DNA of 19,331 bases from Ignavibacteriaceae bacterium (GTDB taxonomy: Bacteria > Bacteroidota > Ignavibacteria > Ignavibacteriales > Ignavibacteriaceae), in NCBI GenBank assembly GCA_013388525.1, contig JACAFA010000288.1, positions 1 through 19,331 of the forward strand, in the 5' to 3' direction. Shown here piece by piece: positions 7,400-15,430 of this stretch (its first letter is position 1; every line of letters begins with the position of its first letter). The position numbers were made by a program, and so were the translations under genes. Under the pieces are notes generated by a model. It was not told the DNA's origin, searched no databases, and was given only the letters and a program-made list of their open reading frames with translations.

Positions 7400-8467
7400 T
7401 TAGAAATAAAATCCAAACCATGTCCCCTGCGATGAAAAGCGAATCGTTGGCATCGGCATTCGTAGAAAATTAACTTCACTCACTATAAATTTCATCAAAC
7501 CTGAATCTTCCCAAATAGGTAACTTTCTTAAATCAACATCAAGCCCGACAAAATATTCCTTGTATCCTCCCCAGGGATAAATTCCAATATCTTTCGCACT
7601 AACACCAAGCGCCAATCCGAGAGGAGCGAGCCACCCGGGATAACTTTTTTTCCAGCTATCTGGAAAGTAATGATGTGGATTTACAGTAATCCAAAAAGTC
7701 ATTCCCTCATAATCTTCAATTAGTGCTTTCGGATCTTTGTGATATCTCATCTCTTTCCATGCTTCTGATTTATGCCAGCTGAATTTGGGATGAATACCGC
7801 CTAATGCATCATAATTAAACTGCTGCAAAACATAAAATGCTGAACCTGCAGTATTAGCAACTAAATCACCCCAGCTAAAACCCCACTCAGCCATAAATGC
7901 ATCTGAGACTTCTATTTCAAGCATCCATAACCAACCTGTTAAAGCTCCGAACCAAACGGAACTTTCACCTGAGATACCAGACCATCTGTAAATCTTTCCT
8001 GAAAGATCACTTGTAAAATATGCGTCCATAAAATGACCAAATTTGTCCATCTGCTGATATTTATTCCAGTCATACATAAAATTCATGGTATGGAAAGGAG
8101 AAGTCTTTTCAGTATACCAGACCTTTCGTTGATAAGTATATGCTGTGATGTTTGCTGCAACCATTACGCCGATCATTGAACTTAAACGTAAATAGTCAAC
8201 ATCGGAATATTTTTTCCAGTTTGTTCCATCCGGCAGTGATCGCTCACTGTTCACAAAAATTGGCTGGCTTGCCATAGCTTGTTCGGGTTTTTTGGATGGT
8301 TCAATTAGCTTATTTGAAAATGTAACAGGAATATTGTCAGATAAAGTAATTGAGGAAGCAGTTGAATAGTTGAACAAGTATTTTATTGAATTGGTTGAAT
8401 CCTGCGCAAAGATGAATGAGCAGTGTAACAGCAAATATATCAGAGATATTTTTTTTATCAGGTTCAC
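7400..8467 (-). CDS. Exported DUF2279-domain protein
   Basis: This 355-residue protein starts with a signal peptide (MNLIKKISLIYLLLHCSFIF, then AQ). Residues about 85-220 contain the DUF2279 pattern: DKFGHFMDAYF at 141-151, FGALTGWLWMLEIEVSDA at 173-190 and GFSWGDLVANTAGS at 196-209. The spacing of H145, D189, D201 and N205 recalls metal-binding or VanZ/YfiM-like envelope proteins, but the activity is unknown. The last third is rich in aromatic residues (HHYFPDSWKKSYPGW, PWGGYKEYFVGLD), suggesting an outer-membrane or periplasmic location. The start is GTG at 8467; no ATG gives a full signal peptide. It is divergent from the octaheme cytochrome gene. Confidence 0.8.
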   Translation of the reverse strand: MNLIKKISLIYLLLHCSFIFAQDSTNSIKYLFNYSTASSITLSDNIPVTFSNKLIEPSKKPEQAMASQPIFVNSERSLPDGTNWKKYSDVDYLRLSSMIGVMVAANITAYTYQRKVWYTEKTSPFHTMNFMYDWNKYQQMDKFGHFMDAYFTSDLSGKIYRWSGISGESSVWFGALTGWLWMLEIEVSDAFMAEWGFSWGDLVANTAGSAFYVLQQFNYDALGGIHPKFSWHKSEAWKEMRYHKDPKALIEDYEGMTFWITVNPHHYFPDSWKKSYPGWLAPLGLALGVSAKDIGIYPWGGYKEYFVGLDVDLRKLPIWEDSGLMKFIVSEVNFLRMPMPTIRFSSQGTWFGFYF

Positions 8468-8495
8468 AATGATGAATATTTATTTCTTAAAACTT

Positions 8496-8515
8496 ATTTC
8501 AATTACAGTTGAAAT
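8496..8515. promoter_or_regulatory. Inverted repeat between divergent genes, possible operator
   Basis: ATTTCAA (8496-8502) and TTGAAAT (8509-8515) are perfect inverted arms with a six-base spacer, in the region shared by the DUF2279 and cytochrome genes. The symmetry suits a dimeric regulator, but the half-site fits no factor I can name; it is not the FNR consensus TTGATnnnnATCAA. Chance is possible in AT-rich DNA. Confidence 0.3.
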
Positions 8516-8651
8516 GCAACATTTATTCCATAGAGAACTGCTTGTTAGATGTAATCAGAGATTGATTTATAAGCAATGAGGATAATTTTAACCGAAAAAG
8601 TTGGTAAATTTCCTGAAAGAAAATTTCATAAATAGAAAAATTCACCTGTTG

Positions 8652-10016
8652 ATGATTATGAAAGTGCTGATTCCTCTCATACTATTTGTCGTAATTAATT
8701 TGGGTCTTGCTCAGGATCATAAAGAAAATTTATCAGGTCCGTACGAAAATATCCGGCAAATTACCGAAGAGTGTTTGATGTGTCATGAAGAAGCCGGTGA
8801 AGAAATTTTGCATTCGAATCACTGGAATTGGCTTACGAGTAATCTTCCTTCTTCTGAGCAAGTAGAAATCATAAATGGTGAGCATATTCCGGTAAATAGT
8901 TTTTGTATTCCTGTTCAAGGCAATTCAACACAATGCATAAATTGCCATTTACCGTTCAGCGGAAAAGATGAATCGTTTGAATTTAATTCGGCAGAAAATA
9001 TAGATTGTCTTATTTGTCACGATCAGACAGGTACTTATAAAAGATATCCATCCGGTACCGGAATTCCTGAAACAGAAATTGATTTACTTGCAGTGGCACA
9101 AAGTGTCGGTAACGGCAAACCAAAATCAGAAAACTGCGGAACCTGTCACTTTAGCGGCAGCGGAGGTGTTATGATGAGAAGCGGAGCGATGGATAAAAGT
9201 CTTCTCGATCCAACTGAGGAACTTGATTATCATCTTGGCGGTTTAGGTTTTGGCTGCAGCGATTGTCACGAAACTAAAAACCACGATATATCCAAAGAAA
9301 ACAAACCTGCCTGCGAGGATTGTCATGATTCTGAACCGCACAAAAAGGAATTATTAAATCAGCACACATCTGCAGTCTCATGCCAGACTTGTCATATTCC
9401 ATCTTTTGCAAGAACTGAACCAGCAATAACTTTTTGGGATTGGTCGAAAGCAGGTGAAAATAGAGAATCGGTTAAAAATGAATTTGGAGAAGATACTTAT
9501 TACAAATCAAAAGGTGAACTTGTTTGGGCAAAAAATATCCGGCCGGAATATTATTGGAGTAATGATAGGATTAATTATTATGAACCGGGCGAAAAAAATG
9601 TAAAAGCAAAATTGATAGATTTGAATAAACCTGCCGGAAAAATTTCAGATCCTGATTCAAAAATTTCTCCTTACAAAGTTATGAAATCAAAACAGCCATA
9701 TGACAGTGTTAATAATAATCTTATTATTCCCAAAATTTATAGTCAGGACGGTTACTCAAAAACATTTGATTGGGTAAGTGCTTCAGATGAAGGAATGAAG
9801 GAATTAAATTTTGAATTTTCAGGTAAAGTTGATTTTATTGAAACCAAAATGTACTGGCCGATCAACCACATGGTGATGAGTGCGGATAATTCTCTGAAAT
9901 GTACTTCGTGTCATGGCAAAGGTGGCGAAGGTTTACTTAACTGGAAAGAGCTTGGTTATCCTGATGATCCGATTAAAAAAGGCGGCAGAATCAAAAATAA
10001 ATTAGTAAAAGAATAA
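8652..10016 (+). CDS. otr: Octaheme c-type cytochrome, tetrathionate reductase (OTR) family
   Basis: This 454-residue periplasmic protein has eight CxxCH heme-binding motifs, starting at residues 41, 95, 119, 162, 202, 221, 244 and 417 (CLMCH, CINCH, CLICH, CGTCH, CSDCH, CEDCH, CQTCH, CTSCH). A signal peptide (MIMKVLIPLILFVVINLGLA) precedes them. The number, the long gap before the eighth motif and the overall length match the OTR family described in Shewanella, which reduces tetrathionate, nitrite and hydroxylamine in vitro. The physiological role is uncertain. The frame extends to a TTG at 8601, but that would put 17 polar residues before the signal peptide, so the ATG at 8652 (or 8658) is preferred. 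No quinol oxidase partner or heme-maturation gene is adjacent. The T9SS sialidase-like gene follows 68 bases later. Confidence 0.88.
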   Translation: MIMKVLIPLILFVVINLGLAQDHKENLSGPYENIRQITEECLMCHEEAGEEILHSNHWNWLTSNLPSSEQVEIINGEHIPVNSFCIPVQGNSTQCINCHLPFSGKDESFEFNSAENIDCLICHDQTGTYKRYPSGTGIPETEIDLLAVAQSVGNGKPKSENCGTCHFSGSGGVMMRSGAMDKSLLDPTEELDYHLGGLGFGCSDCHETKNHDISKENKPACEDCHDSEPHKKELLNQHTSAVSCQTCHIPSFARTEPAITFWDWSKAGENRESVKNEFGEDTYYKSKGELVWAKNIRPEYYWSNDRINYYEPGEKNVKAKLIDLNKPAGKISDPDSKISPYKVMKSKQPYDSVNNNLIIPKIYSQDGYSKTFDWVSASDEGMKELNFEFSGKVDFIETKMYWPINHMVMSADNSLKCTSCHGKGGEGLLNWKELGYPDDPIKKGGRIKNKLVKE

Positions 10017-10084
10017 CGCAGATATCTATCTGTCCGGTAATTATTTATTTATCTAAACAAAACTAAAATTCAGTGGGAATCAAA

Positions 10085-11941
10085 ATGAAACTATTTATTT
10101 ACTTTTCTCTTTTTATTTTTTTATTAAGCCAGGTGAATATCTTTTCACAATATCCGAATATATTGGTTGATAATACTAATAGCCCGGAAGAGGTTACAAT
10201 TGCTATCAATCCTGTTAACCCAAACATATTGGCAGCCGGTGCAAACATTGATCAATTTTACAGATCAACAAACGGAGGATTAAACTGGAGCGAATCCCAG
10301 CTCGTTTCAAATAATCTTGGTGTTTGGGGTGATCCTGTTGTTCTTTTTGATAGTTCAGGTATTCTGTACTATGCTCATCTTTCAAATCCAATATCAGGTT
10401 GGTGGATTGACAGAATAGTTGTTCAACGATCAACCAATAATGGAATCAGCTGGAATGATGGAGTAGGAATTTATCAGGGTGTTCAACCACAAGCACAGGA
10501 CAAAGAATGGCTGGCTGTTGATCATTCACGGTCTCCATATCGGGGAACAATTTATGCAACATGGACAGAGTTTGACAGTTATGGCAGCTCAAATCCGGCT
10601 GATAGTTCCCGGATCAGATTTTCAAAATCTACCAATCAGGGTTTAACATGGAGTCCTGCAAAAGTAATAAACGACGTTAGCGGAAATTGTATTGACAGCG
10701 ATAACACAACTGAAGGAGCAGTACCTGCAGTAGGTCCGAACGGAGAAATTTATGTTGCATGGGCAGGTCCGGTTGGAATCGTTCTGGATAAATCAACGGA
10801 TGGAGGACAAACCTGGGGTCAGGATATTTTTGTTTCTGATATGCCCGGAGGATGGGATTTTGATGTTTCTGGAATTTATCGTGCAAATGGTCTTCCGATT
10901 ACAATGTGCGATATCAGTAACTCACCTTACAGAGGATACGTTTACGTTGTCTGGTCAGATCAGAGAAATGGTGCAACTAATACAGATATTTTTATAGCAA
11001 AGTCAACTAATGGAGGAACTACCTGGTCAGCTCCGGTCAGAGTTAATGATGACAACACAACAAGACATCAGTTTTTTGTATGGTCAACTATTGATCCTTC
11101 AACCGGACATTTGTGGTTTGTATTTTATGACAGAAGAAATACAACTGGTGCAGCAACAGATGTCTTTGTGGCAAAATCAACCGATGGCGGAACTACTTTC
11201 GAAAATTTCAAAGTAAGCGAAACTTCTTTTACTCCAACTGCATCTATTTTCTTTGGTGATTATTCAAACATTGCAGCCTGGAACGGAAAAATCTATCCAA
11301 TGTGGATGCGGCTTCAAAGCAATCAGTTGAGTGTTTGGGTTTCAATTATTGAGGATTCAATAATCGTCCCTGTTGAATTAAATAACTTTGCTGCAAGCGT
11401 GAATGATGGCAAAGTTTCTTTAACCTGGGAAACATCTTCTGAACTAAATAATCTTGGATTTTATGTTGAACGAAGAAATATTTCTTCAGATGAAAATGAA
11501 ACCGAGTGGCTTGAGATTGGCTTTAAAGAAGGTAGAGGAAATTCGACGGAAAGAAATTTTTATCAGTTTGAAGATTTGCCCCTCTATAACGGAACTTATC
11601 ACTATCGTTTAAGACAGGTTGATTTTAATGGTTCATATACTTATTCAAATGAAGTTGAAGTTAATTTGTTTACTATAAAAACTTTTGAACTCAGCCAGAA
11701 TTATCCGAATCCATTTAACCCGACAACAACAATCAGTTTTCAATTGCCGGAAGCTTCTTTCATCAGTCTAAAAGTGTTTGATGCTTTGGGAACAGAAGTT
11801 GAAACAATAGCAGAGGGAAAATATCCTGCAGGTGTCCACGAAGTTAATTTTGATGCAAAAGATTTAAGCAGCGGACTTTATATGTACAGAATTATTTCCG
11901 GGAATAATGAAATAACCAGAAAGATGATAGTGGTTAAATAG
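10085..11941 (+). CDS. Sialidase-like Asp-box (BNR) protein with T9SS sorting domain
   Basis: This 618-residue secreted protein starts with a signal peptide (about 1-21, ending VNIFSQ). Six Asp-box motifs (S-T-N/D-x-G-x-T/N/S-W/F) lie at 61-68, 116-123, 182-189, 237-244, 307-314 and 365-372, one per blade of a six-bladed propeller. Residues about 429-528 form a fibronectin-like beta domain (VPVELNNFAAS ... LGFYVERR), common before sorting signals in this group. Residues 533-618 are a T9SS type A sorting domain (LSQNYPNPFNPTT). The protein should be exported through T9SS and attached or released outside the cell. True sialidases need an arginine triad that I cannot place, so enzyme activity is unproven. 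The ATG at 10085 is preferred to a GTG at 10073. It may be cotranscribed with the cytochrome. Confidence 0.85.
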   Translation: MKLFIYFSLFIFLLSQVNIFSQYPNILVDNTNSPEEVTIAINPVNPNILAAGANIDQFYRSTNGGLNWSESQLVSNNLGVWGDPVVLFDSSGILYYAHLSNPISGWWIDRIVVQRSTNNGISWNDGVGIYQGVQPQAQDKEWLAVDHSRSPYRGTIYATWTEFDSYGSSNPADSSRIRFSKSTNQGLTWSPAKVINDVSGNCIDSDNTTEGAVPAVGPNGEIYVAWAGPVGIVLDKSTDGGQTWGQDIFVSDMPGGWDFDVSGIYRANGLPITMCDISNSPYRGYVYVVWSDQRNGATNTDIFIAKSTNGGTTWSAPVRVNDDNTTRHQFFVWSTIDPSTGHLWFVFYDRRNTTGAATDVFVAKSTDGGTTFENFKVSETSFTPTASIFFGDYSNIAAWNGKIYPMWMRLQSNQLSVWVSIIEDSIIVPVELNNFAASVNDGKVSLTWETSSELNNLGFYVERRNISSDENETEWLEIGFKEGRGNSTERNFYQFEDLPLYNGTYHYRLRQVDFNGSYTYSNEVEVNLFTIKTFELSQNYPNPFNPTTTISFQLPEASFISLKVFDALGTEVETIAEGKYPAGVHEVNFDAKDLSSGLYMYRIISGNNEITRKMIVVK

Positions 11942-11955
11942 AAATTTAAAATTTC
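11941..11955 (+). repeat. Short perfect inverted repeat after the sialidase-like gene
   Basis: GAAATTT (11941-11947) and AAATTTC (11949-11955) are perfect arms around one base and begin at the last base of the stop codon. The region after it is TCCTCCTCTC, not a T-run. It could contribute to transcript ending, but the stem is A-T rich and the one-base loop would force end pairs open. Confidence 0.3.
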
Positions 11956-11992
11956 TCCTCCTCTCTGAAGTGACTGTGTGAAAGTTCCGAAA

Positions 11993-12008
11993 AACCGTTA
12001 AAACGGTT
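11993..12008. repeat. Palindrome with GTTAAAAC apex, first hairpin of a composite element
   Basis: AACCGTT (11993-11999) and AACGGTT (12002-12008) are perfect arms around AA. Read as arms plus apex, this is AACC - GTTAAAAC - GGTT. The apex nearly matches that of the next hairpin (GTTGAAAC), while the arms differ but stay complementary. Confidence 0.6.
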
Positions 12009-12036
12009 CCCAAGAATTTTGCTTTTGCTTCTTTTC

Positions 12037-12056
12037 CCCACAGTTGAAACTGTGGG
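12037..12056. repeat. Palindrome with GTTGAAAC apex, second hairpin of a composite element
   Basis: CCCACAGTT (12037-12045) and AACTGTGGG (12048-12056) form a perfect 9-pair stem around GA, the longest perfect palindrome seen in the window. GTTAATAATATT follows. I recall similar GTTGAAAC palindromes followed by a TAATAAT-like tail as dispersed intergenic elements in Bacteroidota, but copies elsewhere cannot be shown here. Confidence 0.65.
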
Positions 12057-12098
12057 TTAATAATATTCACACAACCTCAGGCAGGAGGGGAAAAACCG

Positions 12099-13211
12099 TC
12101 AAATTTTTTTCAGCACAGCAAGCGTTAAATCATCGTGTGCTGGAATTTTACCAGTGAAGAAATCCACAGTAGCAATAATCATTTCTCCGAGTTGTTGAGA
12201 AGTCATCTTGTGTCTGTTTGCTAAAAGTTCGATTAGTTTTGTTTCTCCAAAAAATTCTCCGGATTCATTCTTTGCTTCGGTAAGACCATCTGAATAAATT
12301 ATCAAAAAATCATTTTGTTCGAGAGAGAGATGTTGTTTGTTAAAAACTGCTTCTTTAATTAATCCAAGTGCAGGAGCATCTTTCTCTAATTGTTCAACCA
12401 TTTCCTTTTTTACTATGAGAGGTGGGTAGTGACCTGCATTGATAAATTTCAATTCTCCCGATTCACAAATGATCTCAACATAAACTAACGAAGCAAAAAT
12501 TTTTGAGGGACTATCTCTGTGAAATATTTTGTTTATTTTATCGCCAAGAGTTTCAAGCGAAGGGTAGTCATAAACCAAAGCTCGAATAGTTGACTGAAGT
12601 TTTGCCATCAGAAGTGCTGCACTTAATCCTTTACCGGCAACATCACCAACAGCAATACCGAATTTGTTTTCATCAATCTGAATAAAATCAAGCAAATCAC
12701 CACCAACATCATTTGCCGAACGTGTAAAAAGCCAGATATCCCATCCTTTAATTTTTGGTGATTGTTCGGGCATCAATGCCTGCTGAATAGCTCTGCCTTC
12801 CTGAAGTTCAGTTTTTGCGAGAAGCTTATCTTTTAATTCGAGCGCAAGTATAAAAAGAAAAATAATGCCGACTAAAATGGCTGAGATATTTAAAGAGAGT
12901 GTAACATTTTCGCCGCTTGATTCGACGTTTCCTGAGAAAAGTAAAAAAATTAAGCCAATGAAAAGTAAAATTCTTCTGAATGGAGTTAAACGAAAATACA
13001 TTGCCTTGAGCAGCCACCATGGAAGCACAAACAATTTTTTAATTGAACTCATCTGTTCCAGCTTTTGCTTGCGCTCCTGTGTAAGGAAGTATTGTTTCAG
13101 ATCTTTGTATTCAGATTTAAATTCCTGAGTTATTTTTGTTTGTCTGAAGTCACTTCGAATAGTTTGCCGGATTCGAGGTTCCCGCTTTTTGTTAGTATTT
13201 TGTGTGTTCAT
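12099..13211 (-). CDS. Membrane-bound SpoIIE/RsbU-type PP2C phosphatase
   Basis: The 370-residue protein has a charged cytoplasmic N-terminus (1-75), two hydrophobic helices (about 79-94 and 108-125), a short linker and a SpoIIE-type phosphatase domain (about 135-370). Metal-binding motifs are intact: NDVGGDLLDF at 167-176 (D172), VGDVAGKG at 188-195, INAGHYPPL at 257-265, SDGLTEAKN at 307-315 and HDDLTLAVL at 359-367. Such enzymes dephosphorylate anti-sigma-factor antagonists (STAS proteins) in partner-switching pathways. No STAS or anti-sigma gene is adjacent, and no PAS, GAF or REC domain is present, so the transmembrane part is the only candidate sensor. The gene lies 104 bases downstream of the DUF1569 gene on the same strand and could end that transcript. 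Confidence 0.9.
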   Translation of the reverse strand: MNTQNTNKKREPRIRQTIRSDFRQTKITQEFKSEYKDLKQYFLTQERKQKLEQMSSIKKLFVLPWWLLKAMYFRLTPFRRILLFIGLIFLLFSGNVESSGENVTLSLNISAILVGIIFLFILALELKDKLLAKTELQEGRAIQQALMPEQSPKIKGWDIWLFTRSANDVGGDLLDFIQIDENKFGIAVGDVAGKGLSAALLMAKLQSTIRALVYDYPSLETLGDKINKIFHRDSPSKIFASLVYVEIICESGELKFINAGHYPPLIVKKEMVEQLEKDAPALGLIKEAVFNKQHLSLEQNDFLIIYSDGLTEAKNESGEFFGETKLIELLANRHKMTSQQLGEMIIATVDFFTGKIPAHDDLTLAVLKKI

Positions 13212-13315
13212 AGAAACTCAATTTGTTAACGTAGCAATACTAAAATAAATAATAATCGGAATAAAGTATTTGTTAATGAAACGACGGGATTGATGAGGAA
13301 GGGAAACAGGGAAGT

Positions 13316-13759
13316 TTAATCGGGTATTCCAAATTGGGAAAGATGATGTGTAAAATGCTTCTTGTGAAAAATATCCCACTCTTCTTTGTTTAGGTAACCG
13401 AATACAGGATGTGCAGTTTTGACGGATGGATTGTCCATAAAAAACTGTTTGTATCGCTGCATAACATTTTTAAGTTCAGTAATTGCGTTATTAAGATCTT
13501 CAAATTCCAAGTGCATGAGTTCCGGACCGATTGCTGGATTCATAAATTCTTTTGGCAGAGCTCTATCACCAAGAAATAATTTTTTCAACACAGGAATTTT
13601 TCTTTCTTCAGTATAAACATCCAGAGAAATTTCATTTATACTTGATTGAACAGCTTTATATAAATGCTCGACCATATGCTGCGGGGTCATCTTTCCCCAA
13701 AGTGGTTTTTGATCAGCTTTCAGTTGATTTAGCTTTTCGAAATATACTTCAGGGGTCAA
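13316..13759 (-). CDS. DUF1569-domain (DinB-like) protein
   Basis: The 147-residue protein matches DUF1569, a branch of the DinB/YfiT-like four-helix fold. Signatures are MTPQHMVEHLYKAV near 24-37 and HPVFGYLNKEEWDIFHKKHF at 117-136, followed by THHLSQFG. H32 with H135, H138 or H139 are likely metal ligands. No substrate is known; some fold relatives are thiol-dependent transferases. The start is TTG at 13759, one base after the TGA of the carbonic anhydrase gene. An AAGGAAA site 6-7 bases upstream, inside the carbonic anhydrase coding end, supports this start and suggests translational coupling. The first internal Met (24) would cut the first conserved helix. Confidence 0.75.
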   Translation of the reverse strand: MTPEVYFEKLNQLKADQKPLWGKMTPQHMVEHLYKAVQSSINEISLDVYTEERKIPVLKKLFLGDRALPKEFMNPAIGPELMHLEFEDLNNAITELKNVMQRYKQFFMDNPSVKTAHPVFGYLNKEEWDIFHKKHFTHHLSQFGIPD

Positions 13760-13760
13760 T

Positions 13761-14414
13761 TCAATTTCCTTTTAAAATTTTTAATGAAGCTTCCTTTTTA
13801 GCCAATTCATATTCGTTAGGATTATTAATACAAACATCAAGGTCTTGCAATAAACCATCTTTAATATCATAAATCCAACCATGTATTGACAGAGATTGGT
13901 TATTCTGCCATGCTTTCCGAACGGTCTCAGTTCTACAAACATTAAAAACCTGCTCGATAACATTTAATTCACAGAGTTTATTAAACCTTGATGCATCATC
14001 TTTTATTTCAAATAAATTTCTCTGGAAGTTTTCTTTAACAGGTTTCAAATTATCAAGCCATTTATCAGCGAGTCCGATTTTTTTATTGTCAAGCACTGCT
14101 TTTACTCCACCGCAGCCGTAATGCCCGCAGACGATTATGTGCTTTACTTTGAGTGCTTCAACAGCAAATTGAATAACTGACAAACAGTTCAGATCATTTT
14201 TAACGACAAGGTTTGCAACATTTCTATGAACAAAAAGCTCACCAGGTAGAAGTCCGACTATTTCATTTGCAGGTACTCTGCTATCCGAGCAGCCAATCCA
14301 GAGATATTCGGGTGTTTGTTGATGTAAAAGTCGGTTGAAAAAATCCGGGTCAGATTGTTTCTGTCTGAAAGCCCATCGGCGGTTGTTTTCAAAAAGCTGA
14401 TTTAAAACTTTCAT
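13761..14414 (-). CDS. can: Beta-class carbonic anhydrase
   Basis: This 217-residue zinc enzyme is predicted to interconvert CO2 and bicarbonate in the cytoplasm. It carries the full beta-class active site: C42-S-D44-S-R46, then H98 and C101 within CGHYGCGG. C42, H98 and C101 are the zinc ligands, with D44 and R46 as the catalytic pair. The length and the FENNRRWA start match the Can/CynT group (E. coli Can is about 220 residues). It lies fourth in the compact minus-strand cluster and is coupled to the DUF1569 gene. No bicarbonate-using enzyme is adjacent. No signal peptide is seen, so the product stays inside the cell. Little doubt about identity; the symbol is by family similarity. Confidence 0.95.
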   Translation of the reverse strand: MKVLNQLFENNRRWAFRQKQSDPDFFNRLLHQQTPEYLWIGCSDSRVPANEIVGLLPGELFVHRNVANLVVKNDLNCLSVIQFAVEALKVKHIIVCGHYGCGGVKAVLDNKKIGLADKWLDNLKPVKENFQRNLFEIKDDASRFNKLCELNVIEQVFNVCRTETVRKAWQNNQSLSIHGWIYDIKDGLLQDLDVCINNPNEYELAKKEASLKILKGN

Positions 14415-14449
14415 AAAAATTATTTTGAAGAAATTTTATTATTCAGTGT

Positions 14450-14941
14450 TCATTTAAGAAGGTTTTTATAATCACTTAAAATTCCACCACCTCTTACCGT
14501 AGCTCCGATTACCAAACCGGCGCCAATTAAAACAAGATTTTTAATTATGTATTGTCCTTCAAGAGTTAATCCAAAGGGGAAAACTGTCCAGACTTTTTCA
14601 GAAAGCAATACAAGTGGTAAAGCAGTTCCGGGCATTTGAAGAAATAAAAGAAGTAAAGTTACCCGAAGAAATTTTCCGGTCATCAAACCTAATCCAATCA
14701 AAGATTCCCACGCAGCTAGTACTGGAAGGAAAAAATCAGGATCAACAAAATAAATTGTATTTCTTACAAGGTCTTCTGCAGGGCTCATTCCTTTGAAAAA
14801 TTTTAGCAAGCCAAACCAGAGAAAAACTATTCCAAGACCAATTCGAAGTATCAGTAGTCCATAGTTTGCCATCCAGTTTGTAAGCTTTTTATCAAGCTTT
14901 AAAAAAAACTTATCAACAATTTTTTCTTCAATTGAAGCCAT
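14450..14941 (-). CDS. DoxX-like four-helix membrane protein
   Basis: The 163-residue protein has four hydrophobic segments (about 26-46, 70-90, 92-113 and 129-147). The first, [20 protein letters not shown], followed by [16 protein letters not shown], is typical of the DoxX/DUF417-like superfamily. Family members are small inner-membrane proteins, some tied to redox or thiosulfate-quinone chemistry, but this branch is uncharacterised. It sits between the DUF2141 and carbonic anhydrase genes with gaps of 18 and 35 bases. No Shine-Dalgarno site is visible before its ATG, so translation may depend on its neighbours. Confidence 0.75.
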   Translation of the reverse strand: MASIEEKIVDKFFLKLDKKLTNWMANYGLLILRIGLGIVFLWFGLLKFFKGMSPAEDLVRNTIYFVDPDFFLPVLAAWESLIGLGLMTGKFLRVTLLLLFLQMPGTALPLVLLSEKVWTVFPFGLTLEGQYIIKNLVLIGAGLVIGATVRGGGILSDYKNLLK

Positions 14942-14959
14942 AATGAATTTAAATTATTA

Positions 14960-15430
14960 TTAAAGAAAAGAATCAACTTTAATCTCAATAGTCATTTCAG
15001 ACTGATTGAATAAGAATTTAGCTTTCTCCCACGACGGGGGACCAAACCAACTGCTTGCATCATTTGAATAACCATAATCTTCAGTTGGAATTCCAAAAAT
15101 ATTAGTATCAATTTTTTCATTTTCATTTTCATCGTGAAATATCCGAATTGCATATTCACCAAACTCCAGGGAATCAATTACAACAACGACTTGCTTATTT
15201 ACTATTGGCAAAACTTTGCCAATCCAAACAGAGTCATCTCTTTCATAAATGAACTTTGAATTATCAAGTGCAAACCTGCAATTACCAATGTTATTATCAA
15301 AACCAGTAATGATAACTGTAAGCTTTCCGGTATTCAAAATATTTTCAGATACCTGGGCAAATATAAGTTCAGGCTTTAAAGAAATAATAATTGATATAGT
15401 TATAAGTGATAATCTGATAAAACTAAACAT
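14960..15430 (-). CDS. Exported DUF2141-domain protein
   Basis: The predicted protein has 156 residues. A signal peptide (MFSFIRLSLITISIIISLKP, then ELIFAQ) is followed by a single beta-rich DUF2141 domain (about 35-150). Typical blocks are LTVIITGFDNNIGNCRFALD, YAIRIFHDENENEKIDTNIF and GPPSWEKAKF; the acidic DENENEKID may bind calcium. The role is unknown. The ATG at 15430 overlaps the end of the PAP2 gene by 8 bases (ATGTTTAG). A GTG at 15451 would add seven polar residues and is less likely. The overlap points to cotranscription and coupling with the phosphatase. Confidence 0.82.
   Translation of the reverse strand: MFSFIRLSLITISIIISLKPELIFAQVSENILNTGKLTVIITGFDNNIGNCRFALDNSKFIYERDDSVWIGKVLPIVNKQVVVVIDSLEFGEYAIRIFHDENENEKIDTNIFGIPTEDYGYSNDASSWFGPPSWEKAKFLFNQSEMTIEIKVDSFL

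Noticed and set aside
8601..8651. TTG at 8601 as the cytochrome start
   Set aside because: It would place polar residues ahead of the signal peptide.
10019..10032. CAGATA-TC-TATCTG palindrome after the cytochrome gene
   Set aside because: Only six pairs, no T-run, and no second copy seen; likely chance, or too weak to call.
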